In this document: positions 37,982 to 46,838 of the stretch, piece by piece
Position numbering within the stretch: the stretch's first letter is position 1
How the letters are laid out: every line of letters starts with the position of its first letter
Assembly (NCBI RefSeq): GCF_003056055.1
Contig: NZ_PYFP01000001.1
Location: 2,418,001 to 2,482,000 of the forward strand
Direction of reading: 5' to 3'
From: Glaciimonas sp. PCH181
GTDB taxonomy: Bacteria > Pseudomonadota > Gammaproteobacteria > Burkholderiales > Burkholderiaceae_D
Length of the DNA: 64,000 bases
Program-made: the position numbers and the translations under genes
The notes under the pieces: generated by a model
What the model was told of the DNA's origin: nothing
The model's database searches: none
What the model saw: the letters and a program-made list of their open reading frames with translations, nothing else

Positions 37982-38116
37982 GATAAATAATTCCAATAAC
38001 TTATTTGCCCTATATTAGTGCGCAACACTAATCCGAATTTTATCGACTTCTTTTTTCGGTCTTATAATACATTTCATCGCTTACCTTCAAAACGCCCCTC
38101 TATCAGGAGATTCAAT

Positions 38117-38581
38117 ATGCCTACTGCCGCAGAACTGCTCGAGATTGGCCGTCAACGTGGCCAAACCGGTAAATTGCCCTACGCCGGGGCACTCACGCCT
38201 GCAGAAACCTACGCGCTTCTGCAAGCTAATCCAGGCGCAATATTGGTCGATGTGCGCACCAATGCCGAACGCGATTGGGTCGGACGCGTCGCGATTAACG
38301 AAAAACAACACGCCGCAGTGCAATGGACGCAATATCCAGGCGGCGCGCCAAATCCTAACTTTCTGAGCCAATTAGCGCAAATCGCTGAGAAAGGAACGAT
38401 TCTGGTATTTCTTTGCCGTTCTGGCGTGCGCTCGCAACATGCTGCGACGCTGGCCAGCCAACACGGATATAGCAACAGTTTTGATATTCTGGAGGGATTT
38501 GAAGGTAATAAAGATGCGGACGGACATCGTAAAACTGTCGGTGGATGGTGCAAGGCGGGCTTGCCTTGGACGGGCGCTTAA
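38117..38581 (+). CDS. Rhodanese-domain protein
   Basis: 154 residues, one rhodanese (sulfurtransferase) domain. ILVDVRTNAERDWVG is the N-terminal substrate motif and FLCRSGVRSQHAA holds the active-site Cys with a six-residue CRSGVR loop, as in single-domain rhodaneses. The C-terminus GWCKAGLPW is common in this group. The Met at 38117 is chosen because AGGAGA (38105-38110) precedes it properly; an upstream in-frame Met at 38018 would add a basic tail with no support. Cytoplasmic; sulfur donor/acceptor unknown. Divergent from glnA. Confidence 0.9.
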   Translation: MPTAAELLEIGRQRGQTGKLPYAGALTPAETYALLQANPGAILVDVRTNAERDWVGRVAINEKQHAAVQWTQYPGGAPNPNFLSQLAQIAEKGTILVFLCRSGVRSQHAATLASQHGYSNSFDILEGFEGNKDADGHRKTVGGWCKAGLPWTGA

Positions 38582-38788
38582 ACTGCATTCTTTTAAACCG
38601 TCAGCTGCATAAAACACACTCGCCTTATATGACAACGTCGCCCGCTAATTTCGAGGGCGACGTTCATATTGCAAAGCTGCTAAACAGTCAGCGCGTGCAA
38701 GCAGGAGAATGCGGATAAGCAATGTCGTAAACTCTTTAAACCGGGATTTTGCGTGCAGCTAATCCACATCTGCGCGCACATTAATTAC

Positions 38789-39151
38789 TTAGTGTCCTAT
38801 AGCTCTGTCATCCACGGTCCGCATTTGATGCGCTTGTCTATACGCATCCAGGGTTTTGCCTTCACTTCTGGCAACCCGTGCCTGTACTAAGGGGTCATCA
38901 TAACGATTCATCATAGATTGGTCGGTGCCAGGGATAGGGATCATGACAGGTGCAGCAGACGGCATCATTGGTGCTGATGAATCCATCGGTGCTGTGGAAT
39001 CCATAGGCGGCATGGGAGCCATTGGTTGTGCCATAGGCGCCATTCCTGGAGCAGTATCACTCGACGGATCTGGTGCCGTTGTCTGGGCTACAGCGGCAGT
39101 GGCACAAACTGCAATGGCAGAGGCCAGTAATAGGTTGCGTAACGTTAGCAT
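38789..39151 (-). CDS. Exported Met/Pro-rich small protein
   Basis: 120 residues. Signal peptide about 1-22 (ends AAVAQ). Residues about 32-70 are a Met/Pro/Ala/Ser repeat region (PMAQPMAPMPPMDS, APMDSSAPMMPS), and the C-terminal 40 residues are ordinary and hydrophilic. Methionine-rich periplasmic stretches occur in copper-handling proteins, but this one has no Cys or His cluster, so metal binding is only a possibility. No neighbour on the same strand is close. Unknown function. Confidence 0.7.
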   Translation of the reverse strand: MLTLRNLLLASAIAVCATAAVAQTTAPDPSSDTAPGMAPMAQPMAPMPPMDSTAPMDSSAPMMPSAAPVMIPIPGTDQSMMNRYDDPLVQARVARSEGKTLDAYRQAHQMRTVDDRAIGH

Positions 39152-39428
39152 AAGAACTCCTTAAAAATGAAGCATCGCCTTCCAAAATAAGGGATGCAGG
39201 ACACGGAGAATCAAGAATCCGCGATGGCAGGCTAATACGCCGTGCGTATGCAGAAATGCAAAACAGGCTCCTGATAGACCGCGCCTCAAAAAATAAAGTT
39301 CAATGCTTATTTGAAAAACGTGATTAGAAACAATTGCTTACAAACCCAATACAGTAGCCATTCGGCTACAAAACACTGTTGTTTTGATTACCGGTTTGCA
39401 AGTTTTATAACCACCGATTTGCGGGCTT

Positions 39429-40352
39429 TTAGCGCGTCAGAGATGCAATCGCAACACGTGCTGCAGCCAGATCCCAAGCGGCGTGACCGACGGTTTTAAA
39501 GACCGGCAACGGCGTGGTTTCAGGCCACGGTTGTTGCACGATTTCCGGCAACTCACGGACCGCCGACCAATCAATTTTCGCTTGCAATAAATCCCCTGCT
39601 TCGTGTTTGGCGCCGGCTAAATAATCTACGACAACGGTGCGTGAATGTAACAGTTCCGCCGGAAATTCGACCATATCCGGCTTGAACGCACCGACACCGA
39701 TTGCCAACGTATTGGCGCCGATATCCGCAGGAATTACCGCTGTGCGCGACGTCGTTAAAGCAATCACAACATCGGTAGCTGGGCATTCTGTGTTTAATGT
39801 ATCAGCAGCAATCGGATGCGCTGTCACTTGTGGATACCGACGCTGTAACGCTGCACAAAATTCCTGTGTTTTAGCCAGATCACGCGCCGCAATCCAAAAT
39901 GTTTTGACACCAAAATAGTCCACCAACGCATCTGCATGCGCTTCGGCCTGAACGCCAGTGCCGATCAATAATGCGGATGTTGGTTTGCGTGGCAGCAAGG
40001 TTTCGATGCCCAGCAAAGTCACTGCTGCCGTGCGTCGCGCCGACACCACCGGACCATCGAGCAACGCCAGTCGCCGACCTGTACCAGTTTCAAATACCAC
40101 CAGCTCACCCTGAATCGCAGGGAGTTGGTGCGCAGCATTGTTGGCGTGAACGGTGATCAGTTTGGTGACACTAAGCTCGGCACCAATAGCGGGCATGCAT
40201 AACAACACACTCGCCGGATCGATCTCTACGACCATGCGTTCTGGCGCATTGATCTGACCTTCTTGTAGTTGCTTTGCAGCCAGCGCGATGGCCGCCACTA
40301 ACGCCGAATAAGGCAGTGCTGCTGCGGTCTGTTGCGCGTTAAGGATATGCAT
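39429..40352 (-). CDS. Delta1-pyrroline-2-carboxylate reductase (ornithine cyclodeaminase family)
   Basis: 307 residues of the ornithine cyclodeaminase/mu-crystallin family. The Rossmann motif is LLIGTGVQAEAHADAL, and SVTKLITVHANNAA and DGPVVSARRTAAVT hold substrate and cofactor residues. It sits 60 nt after a trans-3-hydroxy-L-proline dehydratase gene, whose product is Delta1-pyrroline-2-carboxylate. The two enzymes together convert trans-3-hydroxy-L-proline to L-proline (known pathway, LhpI-type reductase). The assignment as reductase rather than cyclodeaminase rests mainly on this adjacency. Confidence 0.82.
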   Translation of the reverse strand: MHILNAQQTAAALPYSALVAAIALAAKQLQEGQINAPERMVVEIDPASVLLCMPAIGAELSVTKLITVHANNAAHQLPAIQGELVVFETGTGRRLALLDGPVVSARRTAAVTLLGIETLLPRKPTSALLIGTGVQAEAHADALVDYFGVKTFWIAARDLAKTQEFCAALQRRYPQVTAHPIAADTLNTECPATDVVIALTTSRTAVIPADIGANTLAIGVGAFKPDMVEFPAELLHSRTVVVDYLAGAKHEAGDLLQAKIDWSAVRELPEIVQQPWPETTPLPVFKTVGHAAWDLAAARVAIASLTR

Positions 40353-40412
40353 GTTTTTCTCTGCTTTTGAAGCTGTGTGATGAAGGAGGATTAGCGATGT
40401 CGCTGAGGTTGT

Positions 40413-41423
40413 CTATCGTAAAAAGAAACCGACCGGAAACGGATCGGTATCTTCCAACACCCATTGATTAAAGCCCATGATGTGCGCGTTGCCGGTCACT
40501 TCAGTTATTGCCGCATCAAAGTCGCCAACTTTAGTCGTGCCAATCACGCGCACGCTAAAACAACTGCCGACAATACTTTCATTTACCAGCGGCTGATTCA
40601 GCGCCAATCGGCCTCTCAAAAATAATTGTGCAGCGCGGCCAGAAGTGCCAGTGCCAGTCGGCGAACGATCTACTTCGCGGTCGGCAAAAATACAAACGTT
40701 GGCTTGATCGGCCGCTGGATTGTTGGGTGCGCCATCGACGATCGTGCCATATAACGTATTCAGGCCTAATTCAATCGGATGCTGAATACTCACCTTGGCT
40801 TTTACCGCTGCTTTGGTTTCTGCACCCAATTGAATTAACGTGCGTACTTGTTCTGGCTTGATTTGGACCTTGGCCTGATCGGCGTTGATGTAGTAATAGA
40901 AAGCACCACCGAAGACGATATCGCCGGTGATTTTGCCAAAGCCGGGGGTTTCTACTTCCAGATCGCGTTGATAGATAAATGCCGGGACATTGCGGAAAGT
41001 CACATTGCCGACGCGGGTGCCATCCCATTCGACCTGCGCTTCAATAAATCCGGCGGGCGTATCAAAGCCAACGCGGGTCAACGGAATCGTGCGTTCAACG
41101 TGATGCAATTCAACCAATACTTTCCCGAGCGCGATGATGCCGTGTCCGCACATATCGCTATAGCCTTCGTTGTGTATGAAGATCACGCCAAAGTCTGCCT
41201 GTGGCGTGACTGCGGGCAACAAATACGCGCCATACATATCGGCATGACCGCGTGGCTCATTCATCAAAAATTGCCGCACATCGTCGCGATTCTGCTCTAA
41301 CCACGAACGGCGCTCAAGTATGGTCGCGCCGGGTACTGGCGGAAGACCGGAGATGACGATCCGCAAAGGCTCGCCGCCGGTATGCGCATCGACGGTATGA
41401 ATGGTTTGTGTATAGCTCAACAT
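40413..41423 (-). CDS. trans-3-hydroxy-L-proline dehydratase
   Basis: 336 residues of the proline racemase family (HTVDAHTGGEPLRIV at the start). The first active-site Cys is Cys92 in MCGHGI. The second position, Cys in racemases and 4-hydroxyproline epimerases, is Thr256 in DRSPTGTGTSG. The Cys/Thr pair is diagnostic of trans-3-hydroxy-L-proline dehydratase (EC 4.2.1.77). The product is reduced by the next enzyme. The start at 41423 gives the family's normal N-terminus; an in-frame Met at 41474 would add 17 residues starting inside the upstream intergenic region. A substrate-binding protein gene lies upstream on the same strand. Confidence 0.88.
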   Translation of the reverse strand: MLSYTQTIHTVDAHTGGEPLRIVISGLPPVPGATILERRSWLEQNRDDVRQFLMNEPRGHADMYGAYLLPAVTPQADFGVIFIHNEGYSDMCGHGIIALGKVLVELHHVERTIPLTRVGFDTPAGFIEAQVEWDGTRVGNVTFRNVPAFIYQRDLEVETPGFGKITGDIVFGGAFYYYINADQAKVQIKPEQVRTLIQLGAETKAAVKAKVSIQHPIELGLNTLYGTIVDGAPNNPAADQANVCIFADREVDRSPTGTGTSGRAAQLFLRGRLALNQPLVNESIVGSCFSVRVIGTTKVGDFDAAITEVTGNAHIMGFNQWVLEDTDPFPVGFFLR

Positions 41424-41485
41424 AATGTTGCTTTCTAAATGAAAATGTCGTCCCCGAGATTCCGGTGACGACATTTTATAGTTCA

Positions 41486-41511
41486 GGACGACACCTGTTC
41501 AGGTGTCGTCC
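41486..41511. other. Stem-loop between binding-protein and dehydratase genes
   Basis: Perfect 12-bp inverted repeat GGACGACACCTG/CAGGTGTCGTCC around two bases, 22 nt after the stop of the binding-protein gene. The T run (ATTTTTA) is on the plus-strand side, so on the transcribed minus strand it is not a classical terminator; partial termination or 3'-end protection is more likely. Confidence 0.6.
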
Positions 41512-41532
41512 ATTTTTAAGTGCATACGTGTA

Positions 41533-42660
41533 TTAATAGCTGGTCAATGCGACTGGCAAACCATCTTTGAAGCGGAACACGGTCACAGGCGATTGTTTCA
41601 AATCGCGATTAGCATCGAACTCATACATACCGGCAACGCCTTTGTATTTGATCTTGGCCAATGCTGCAACGTATTGTTTCGGGTCGACTGAATTGGCTTC
41701 TTTCATGGCTTGCGCCACGACCATCATGCCGTCGTAAAACGATGCTGCGTAGGTTTCAGCAGGACGATTGAAACGCTTCTGATAATCAGCTGCAAAAGCT
41801 TTACCTGCAGCTAGTTTATCGAGCATCGCGCCACCTTGGGTGCAATACACTTTATCCGTGACAGCATCGCCGCCCAAACGTCCCATTTCCGGTGCGCAAA
41901 TACCATCACCGCCCATAAATATGACATTTAAGCCCAGTTGTTTCATTTGACGGCTCATTGGGCCGCCTTGTGGCGAATAGCCGCCGTAGAAAATGCCGTC
42001 TGGTTTTTTCGATTTAATAGAGGTCAGGATCGCGGTGAAATCAGTCGCTTTATCGTTCGTGAAATCAGTGCTGACAACTTTGATGCCGTTGGCTTTGGCG
42101 ACTTTTGCAAATTCTTCTGCAACGCCCTGGCCGTAGGCGGTACGGTCATCAATGATCGATACCTGCTTCAGCTTCAGTTCTTTGGCTGCATACAGCGCCA
42201 TTTTGCCGCCGAGTTGGCTATCGCTTGCTGCGACGCGGAACACGTTGTTAAAGCCTTGCTGCGTAATTTTGGGGTTCGAAGCCACTGTCGCCATTACCAG
42301 ACCCGCGTCGTTATAAACCCGCGAGGCCGGAATAGTCACGCCAGAGTTGTAAGGTCCGATGATCGCTTTGACATGCATATCGACCAGTTTCTGGGCAACG
42401 CCGACGCCTGAACGTGGATCGGCCTGATCGTCTTCCATGACAGCTTCAAATTTGATTTTCTTACCGCCGATGACCATGCCTTGGGTATTCAACTTGTCGA
42501 TTGCCATCTGCAACCCACCTTGATTGTCTTTACCCGCTTGCGCTTGCGCGCCTGTCAATGGGCTACTAAAACCGATCTGAACTGTTTGTGTCTCCTGCGC
42601 CATAGCCAGCGCTGGCAGCGCTGCTAACATCACCATCATTAATTTGGTCCGTGCGTACAT
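41533..42660 (-). CDS. Branched-chain amino-acid-type ABC substrate-binding protein (LivK-like)
   Basis: 375 residues, periplasmic binding protein of type I fold. Signal peptide about 1-21 (ends AMAQ). VQIGFSSPLTGAQAQAGKDNQGG and IGPYNSGVTIPASRVYNDAGLVM are typical of LivJ/LivK proteins. It is followed on the same strand by the two hydroxyproline genes, so it might supply hydroxyproline or a related amino acid, but no permease or ATPase of the Liv type is nearby; those must be encoded elsewhere. Ligand is inferred only from context. Confidence 0.87.
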   Translation of the reverse strand: MYARTKLMMVMLAALPALAMAQETQTVQIGFSSPLTGAQAQAGKDNQGGLQMAIDKLNTQGMVIGGKKIKFEAVMEDDQADPRSGVGVAQKLVDMHVKAIIGPYNSGVTIPASRVYNDAGLVMATVASNPKITQQGFNNVFRVAASDSQLGGKMALYAAKELKLKQVSIIDDRTAYGQGVAEEFAKVAKANGIKVVSTDFTNDKATDFTAILTSIKSKKPDGIFYGGYSPQGGPMSRQMKQLGLNVIFMGGDGICAPEMGRLGGDAVTDKVYCTQGGAMLDKLAAGKAFAADYQKRFNRPAETYAASFYDGMMVVAQAMKEANSVDPKQYVAALAKIKYKGVAGMYEFDANRDLKQSPVTVFRFKDGLPVALTSY

Positions 42661-42934
42661 GGTTTTCCTTTCGTCCGTCTGTGAATGTTAATTTTTATAG
42701 TAGTCACATACAACCTATGTGTATGCATTTTCGTTATAAGCTAATTCAGAATGCAATCCTAGCAGGGTAAAGGCCGCATTTAATTTTTTTGTACGACAAC
42801 TTCTCCATAGATTAAATGGTGAAGTGGCAAGATTAACGAGATTTACAGGGGCTAGGACAGCTAAATAAGACTGTTTTTCACAACCTAAAAACAGCAGCGT
42901 CCGGGAGGGATTATTTTGGAAGAATGGCTAAAAT

Positions 42935-43837
42935 TTAATGGCAATCTGGGACGTTTTGATCCAAATAGACCTCAAAAGCGACTGCATTGACCCATTTTTT
43001 ACGCGTAGCAGCCCAATTTCCGTTGACGTTCCACTCGCGCAACAAGCCTGACACCGCATTGCGCAGACCGTCATCTTCAGAGCGCGATACCCAGACCAGA
43101 CTTGTGCCCGGCCCGTCTAACGGCAAACTAGCCGAAAACTTCTTCCATTCGGGCAGTTTCAACATCTCGTCGAGCATTGCATCATCGTGCACGGTAGCAT
43201 CGCAAGTGCCGACGCGTAGGGCCAATAATGCATCGGCTGGCGCTTTTACCACTTTTTCACGCGCGCCATAACGCGTCTGCAAAATGCCGAGATAAGGACT
43301 GCCCTCAGAAACGCAAACGCTGCGACCTTTCAGGTGCGACCACTGTTTGATGTCTGTATCTGAACGCATGATGAGTTTGGGTTGGGCCTGATAGCCCGTC
43401 GTTACTACCTTCGCGGTCAGCCGCACACGGGCAATCTCGGCATCGGACAAGCGCAACAACCAACCATCGACTTTGCCGGATTGTAGTAATTGAAGGCGAT
43501 TCCTGGGCGTTACCCGCACTGTCGATACGCTGACATTCAGGCGTTTAGCCAAGGCTTCGGCGACCTCACCATCGACGTTTTCCGGTGTTCGAAATTTCTG
43601 ACCAGCCGCGTAGATTGGGCCAACGTAGGCAATGCCAACGATCACATGCCCCCGTTGTTTGATACGACCGATTACGTCGCTGGCATGGGCAGGTTGCAGC
43701 GATACTGCTGCTGCGATGTAAATAGAAGTGAGGCCTACACCTACTGAAGAGATTCGCCCCGCCAACGTCGGTAAACGCGCAAAAATTGACGTACACAAAA
43801 TACGCAATATCCACCAACGGGGCAGCAGAGTTTTCAT
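42935..43837 (-). CDS. Family 3 periplasmic solute-binding protein
   Basis: 300 residues, PBPb/family 3 fold. An N-terminal hydrophobic export segment (about 1-52) is longer than usual. IKQRGHVIVGIAYVGP starts the mature domain, and SVCVSEGSPY, GTCDATVHDDAML are typical of the second lobe. It begins 12 nt after the ABC permease gene, so it belongs to that operon, which already encodes an SsuA/TauA-like binding protein. This second receptor is of a different structural family. Substrate unknown. Confidence 0.82.
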   Translation of the reverse strand: MKTLLPRWWILRILCTSIFARLPTLAGRISSVGVGLTSIYIAAAVSLQPAHASDVIGRIKQRGHVIVGIAYVGPIYAAGQKFRTPENVDGEVAEALAKRLNVSVSTVRVTPRNRLQLLQSGKVDGWLLRLSDAEIARVRLTAKVVTTGYQAQPKLIMRSDTDIKQWSHLKGRSVCVSEGSPYLGILQTRYGAREKVVKAPADALLALRVGTCDATVHDDAMLDEMLKLPEWKKFSASLPLDGPGTSLVWVSRSEDDGLRNAVSGLLREWNVNGNWAATRKKWVNAVAFEVYLDQNVPDCH

Positions 43838-43849
43838 GATTCCAGCAGT

Positions 43850-44623
43850 TTATACGTATTGATAGCGCAATAAGCGATGCTTCAATTTCTCTAAAATAAA
43901 CTGATCGATCAGCGCAGCCAGAATCGCAATCACCAGAATATTCGTCATCACACCAATCATGTCAGCGGTTTCACCGGAATACGCCAATGCGCGTCCCAGT
44001 CCTTTGCCAAAACCAATCAGCATTTCTGCCGATATCAGCGCGCGCCACGCATTGCCAAAGGCCAGTTGCGCACCAGTAATCAGTTCCGGCATCACAGCTG
44101 GCAGATACACCCGTTTCAACATATCCCAACGGTTTGCGCCCATCACCCGTGCAGCAGAGACGTGTACTTGCTGCACACTTTCTGTGGCGTTCATCACACT
44201 TAACGCTGCGGGAAAAAAAGCTGCGATTGCCACTACAACGATGATCGGCAAATTACCGAAGCCCATCAAAATCAGGAATAACGGCACCCAGGCGATTGAG
44301 GGGATGGACTGCAAAATAATGATCGCGGATTTCAATACTTCGCGGAAGAAAAACAATACCGCGCCTATCAATCCAAACCCAATACCGAGAATCAACGCGG
44401 AGGCGTAGCCAATCCCTAAACGGGTCAGACTTCCCCATAACGCGGTACGAAACTCAGGCGACTGTATTTCTTCCCACAACCGATGCAGCACAGGCAACAC
44501 GCCAGGCATTAAGTAGGATGGCAAAGACCAGGCGGCGATTTGCCAGCCAAACAAAATACAAACAATCGCCAGCGCCATCGCCAACTTTTTCCGATAACCA
44601 GCAACACGATGCGGAGAACTCAT
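43850..44623 (-). CDS. ABC transporter permease (SsuC/TauC-like)
   Basis: 257 residues with six predicted membrane helices. The EAA motif is near AARVMGANRWDMLKRVYLPAVMPELITGAQLAFGNAW (quoted here in separate parts: AARVMGANRWDMLKRV and LPAVMPELITGAQ). This is the SsuC/TauC/NrtB-type subfamily that imports sulfonates, taurine, nitrate or similar organics. It lies between the genes for the two binding proteins, 179 nt after the first with a stem-loop in the gap. Confidence 0.88.
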   Translation of the reverse strand: MSSPHRVAGYRKKLAMALAIVCILFGWQIAAWSLPSYLMPGVLPVLHRLWEEIQSPEFRTALWGSLTRLGIGYASALILGIGFGLIGAVLFFFREVLKSAIIILQSIPSIAWVPLFLILMGFGNLPIIVVVAIAAFFPAALSVMNATESVQQVHVSAARVMGANRWDMLKRVYLPAVMPELITGAQLAFGNAWRALISAEMLIGFGKGLGRALAYSGETADMIGVMTNILVIAILAALIDQFILEKLKHRLLRYQYV

Positions 44624-44649
44624 AAGTTAATTCAAATACGCTTCAAAGT

Positions 44650-44678
44650 ACGATGGCCGGCTAACTGCCGGCCATCGT
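44650..44678 (-). other. Stem-loop between binding-protein and permease genes
   Basis: Perfect stem CGATGGCCGGC/GCCGGCCATCG (44651-44661 with 44667-44677, extended by one A-T pair) and a 5-nt loop. It lies 26 nt before the permease start, inside the operon. No T run follows on the minus strand. It probably separates high expression of the binding protein from lower expression of the permease. Confidence 0.65.
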
Positions 44679-44802
44679 GATTAAAAATATACAAACTTAC
44701 ACAACAACGAAAAAACAAATCATATTCGCGCCGATATTATTGGCCGCTATTGTCTGCCTTACCAATGACATTAATCACCGCGATTATCGAACATTAAGAC
44801 AA

Positions 44803-45819
44803 TTACAACTTACGCGCCTTTTGCCAATCCAGATCAATAATGCCATTCACGTCAAAAGGTTTACCGTCTTTGGTTTTCAACGAACCCTGATCTTGCAAAA
44901 TATTTGCCAACTCCTGCATGCGCGATAATTCTTTCGAAGTTAACGCTGCGCTAAAAGTCTGGGTTTTAATCGCATCGGCAATCACGACATCGCGTGGCAA
45001 GTCGCCATGCTTCAATGTTTTCAGCGTTGGCTCTGCAATAAAATAACTAGAGATCAATTTCGATCCCGCAACCGGATCCTTCGTCAGCAATTGAATCGCT
45101 TCACGCTGTGCATCCAGCGATTTCCAGACTGCATCACGGCGCTTGGTCAACGTCTCGCCAGAAGTAATCACGACCATGCAAGGGAAAGGCCAGACTGCGC
45201 CAACTTCATAAATCTGGGTAACCGGCGCGACCAATTTGGCAATACTGGCTTGCGGCTCGAACAAAAATGCAGCGTCGACGCGTTTGCCGACCAGCGATTG
45301 CACTGCCACTTGCGGGCTGACGCCGACGATGTTGATGTCGTCCGCTTTGAGACCGGCATTTTTCAGCGTTACACCTTTCAGTACGGTGTCGGCAGTGCTG
45401 CCTTCAGCCTGCGATGCCAGTGTTTTTCCTTTGAGGCCAGCCACATCCTTGATGCCGCTGTCATCACGCACGACTATCGCATGATAACCGTGTTGCGCAC
45501 CGGCGATAACTTTCAGATCCGCGCCTTTTGAGGCCCAAGCGACAGCGTTAGTAAAACCCAATACGCCAGTATCCATCTGACCGCCGACGATGGCTTTAAT
45601 CAGATCGGTGCCAGATTTAAACTCAACCAGTTCGACCTCAAGACCATGTTTTTTATAAAATCCACCTTCAAATGCCGCAATTGCTTGGGCGTCATCCATT
45701 ACCCGCAAATAGCCGATCTTGAATTTTTCAGCGGCATTGGCCTGACTAGTCAGCGCCATGCTCAATGTCAACAGAGCCGGGATTAATAACAATTTCTTAA
45801 AATTCAGATTGAGGCTCAT
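44803..45819 (-). CDS. SsuA/TauA-like periplasmic substrate-binding protein
   Basis: 338 residues of the NMT1/SsuA family. Signal peptide about 1-29 (ends QANAA). FKIGYLRVMDDAQAIAAFEGGFYKKHGLEVELVE and GQMDTGVLGFTNAVAWA are typical of aliphatic sulfonate, taurine and nitrate binding proteins (shown in part only: GGFYKKHGLEVELVE, GQMDTGVLGFTNAV). Its start overlaps the stop of the ATPase gene by 4 nt. The likely cargo is a sulfonate or similar small organic anion, from family only. Confidence 0.87.
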   Translation of the reverse strand: MSLNLNFKKLLLIPALLTLSMALTSQANAAEKFKIGYLRVMDDAQAIAAFEGGFYKKHGLEVELVEFKSGTDLIKAIVGGQMDTGVLGFTNAVAWASKGADLKVIAGAQHGYHAIVVRDDSGIKDVAGLKGKTLASQAEGSTADTVLKGVTLKNAGLKADDINIVGVSPQVAVQSLVGKRVDAAFLFEPQASIAKLVAPVTQIYEVGAVWPFPCMVVITSGETLTKRRDAVWKSLDAQREAIQLLTKDPVAGSKLISSYFIAEPTLKTLKHGDLPRDVVIADAIKTQTFSAALTSKELSRMQELANILQDQGSLKTKDGKPFDVNGIIDLDWQKARKL

Positions 45820-46589
45820 ACACCAACTCCTTCAAGGGTTTTTGACAGTTCGTCTTGATCGGCATGAATGCCGAGCAAGCATAAAATTTCTCGACGCACT
45901 GTCGAAAACTCGGACAGATCGTGGGTCTTTTCGTGGTGAGTCAGATTGAACTCACGCAGCACTTTGGCGGGACGTGGGCTGAACACCAGAATTCGGTCCG
46001 CCAGAAACAACGCTTCATCAACATCGTGCGTCACTAGCAGTACGGTTGGCCGCTCGGCACGAATCAATTGGCGCAGCGCGTCTTGCAATGTCATCCGGGT
46101 CAGCGCATCGAGCGCGCCGAAAGGCTCGTCTAATAACAGCGCCTGCGGTTTGGTAATAAAAGCCCGCGCCAGCGCCGCACGTTGGCGCATGCCGCCGGAA
46201 ACCTGATGCGGATAGTAAGCCTCAAAACCTTGTAAATTCACCTTCTCCAGCCATGCGCGCGCTTGCGTACGTGCGGCCGCTTTGCCCATTTTTTGCAACT
46301 CTAACGCCAAGGAAACGTTGGCCTCTAACGTTAGCCATGGGTATAGCGCGTTCTCTTGAAACATCAACATCCGCTCGGGATGCGGGCGGGTTATTTTTTT
46401 ACCGTCAGCCAAGACGCTGCCGCTGCTGGCCTCAGCTAAACCAGCCGCAAGATGTAATAACGTTGATTTGCCACAACCGGAGGGGCCGACCAATGCGACC
46501 AACTCACCGTCTTCGATCTCGCAATTGAAATCGTCAACGACCGGTAAGCCAGAATATTGTTTATGAACGTGATTAAAAGATAACTTCAT
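45816..46589 (-). CDS. ABC transporter ATP-binding protein (SsuB/TauB-like)
   Basis: 257 residues. Walker A GPSGCGKST, Q-loop MFQENALYPWLT, signature SGGMRQR, Walker B ALLLDEP and the switch VTHDVDEA are all intact. It belongs to the SsuB/TauB/NrtD group. First gene of the operon ATPase - binding protein - permease - second binding protein. The 250-nt gap upstream (46590-46838) should hold the promoter; no regulator gene is adjacent. Confidence 0.92.
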   Translation of the reverse strand: MKLSFNHVHKQYSGLPVVDDFNCEIEDGELVALVGPSGCGKSTLLHLAAGLAEASSGSVLADGKKITRPHPERMLMFQENALYPWLTLEANVSLALELQKMGKAAARTQARAWLEKVNLQGFEAYYPHQVSGGMRQRAALARAFITKPQALLLDEPFGALDALTRMTLQDALRQLIRAERPTVLLVTHDVDEALFLADRILVFSPRPAKVLREFNLTHHEKTHDLSEFSTVRREILCLLGIHADQDELSKTLEGVGV

Positions 46590-46838
46590 CAGTGATAAGC
46601 GATTATTTAACTTTGTGATAGCGGTGAATGGACAAACAGGTGGCGAGATATTGATTTTATTATTCGGCCTAAACCTGAATTACTGCGCGGCAAGTATATA
46701 AGGAATGCTTTTTTACTCACAGCACTTTATCCACGATAACCGGCATCGACAAGAACTTTTAGGTTCTATACTTATGTAAAAAACGCGTAACGGACTCGTC
46801 TTAAGCATTTTTTAAGTTTTTACTTAATAATAATTTGC

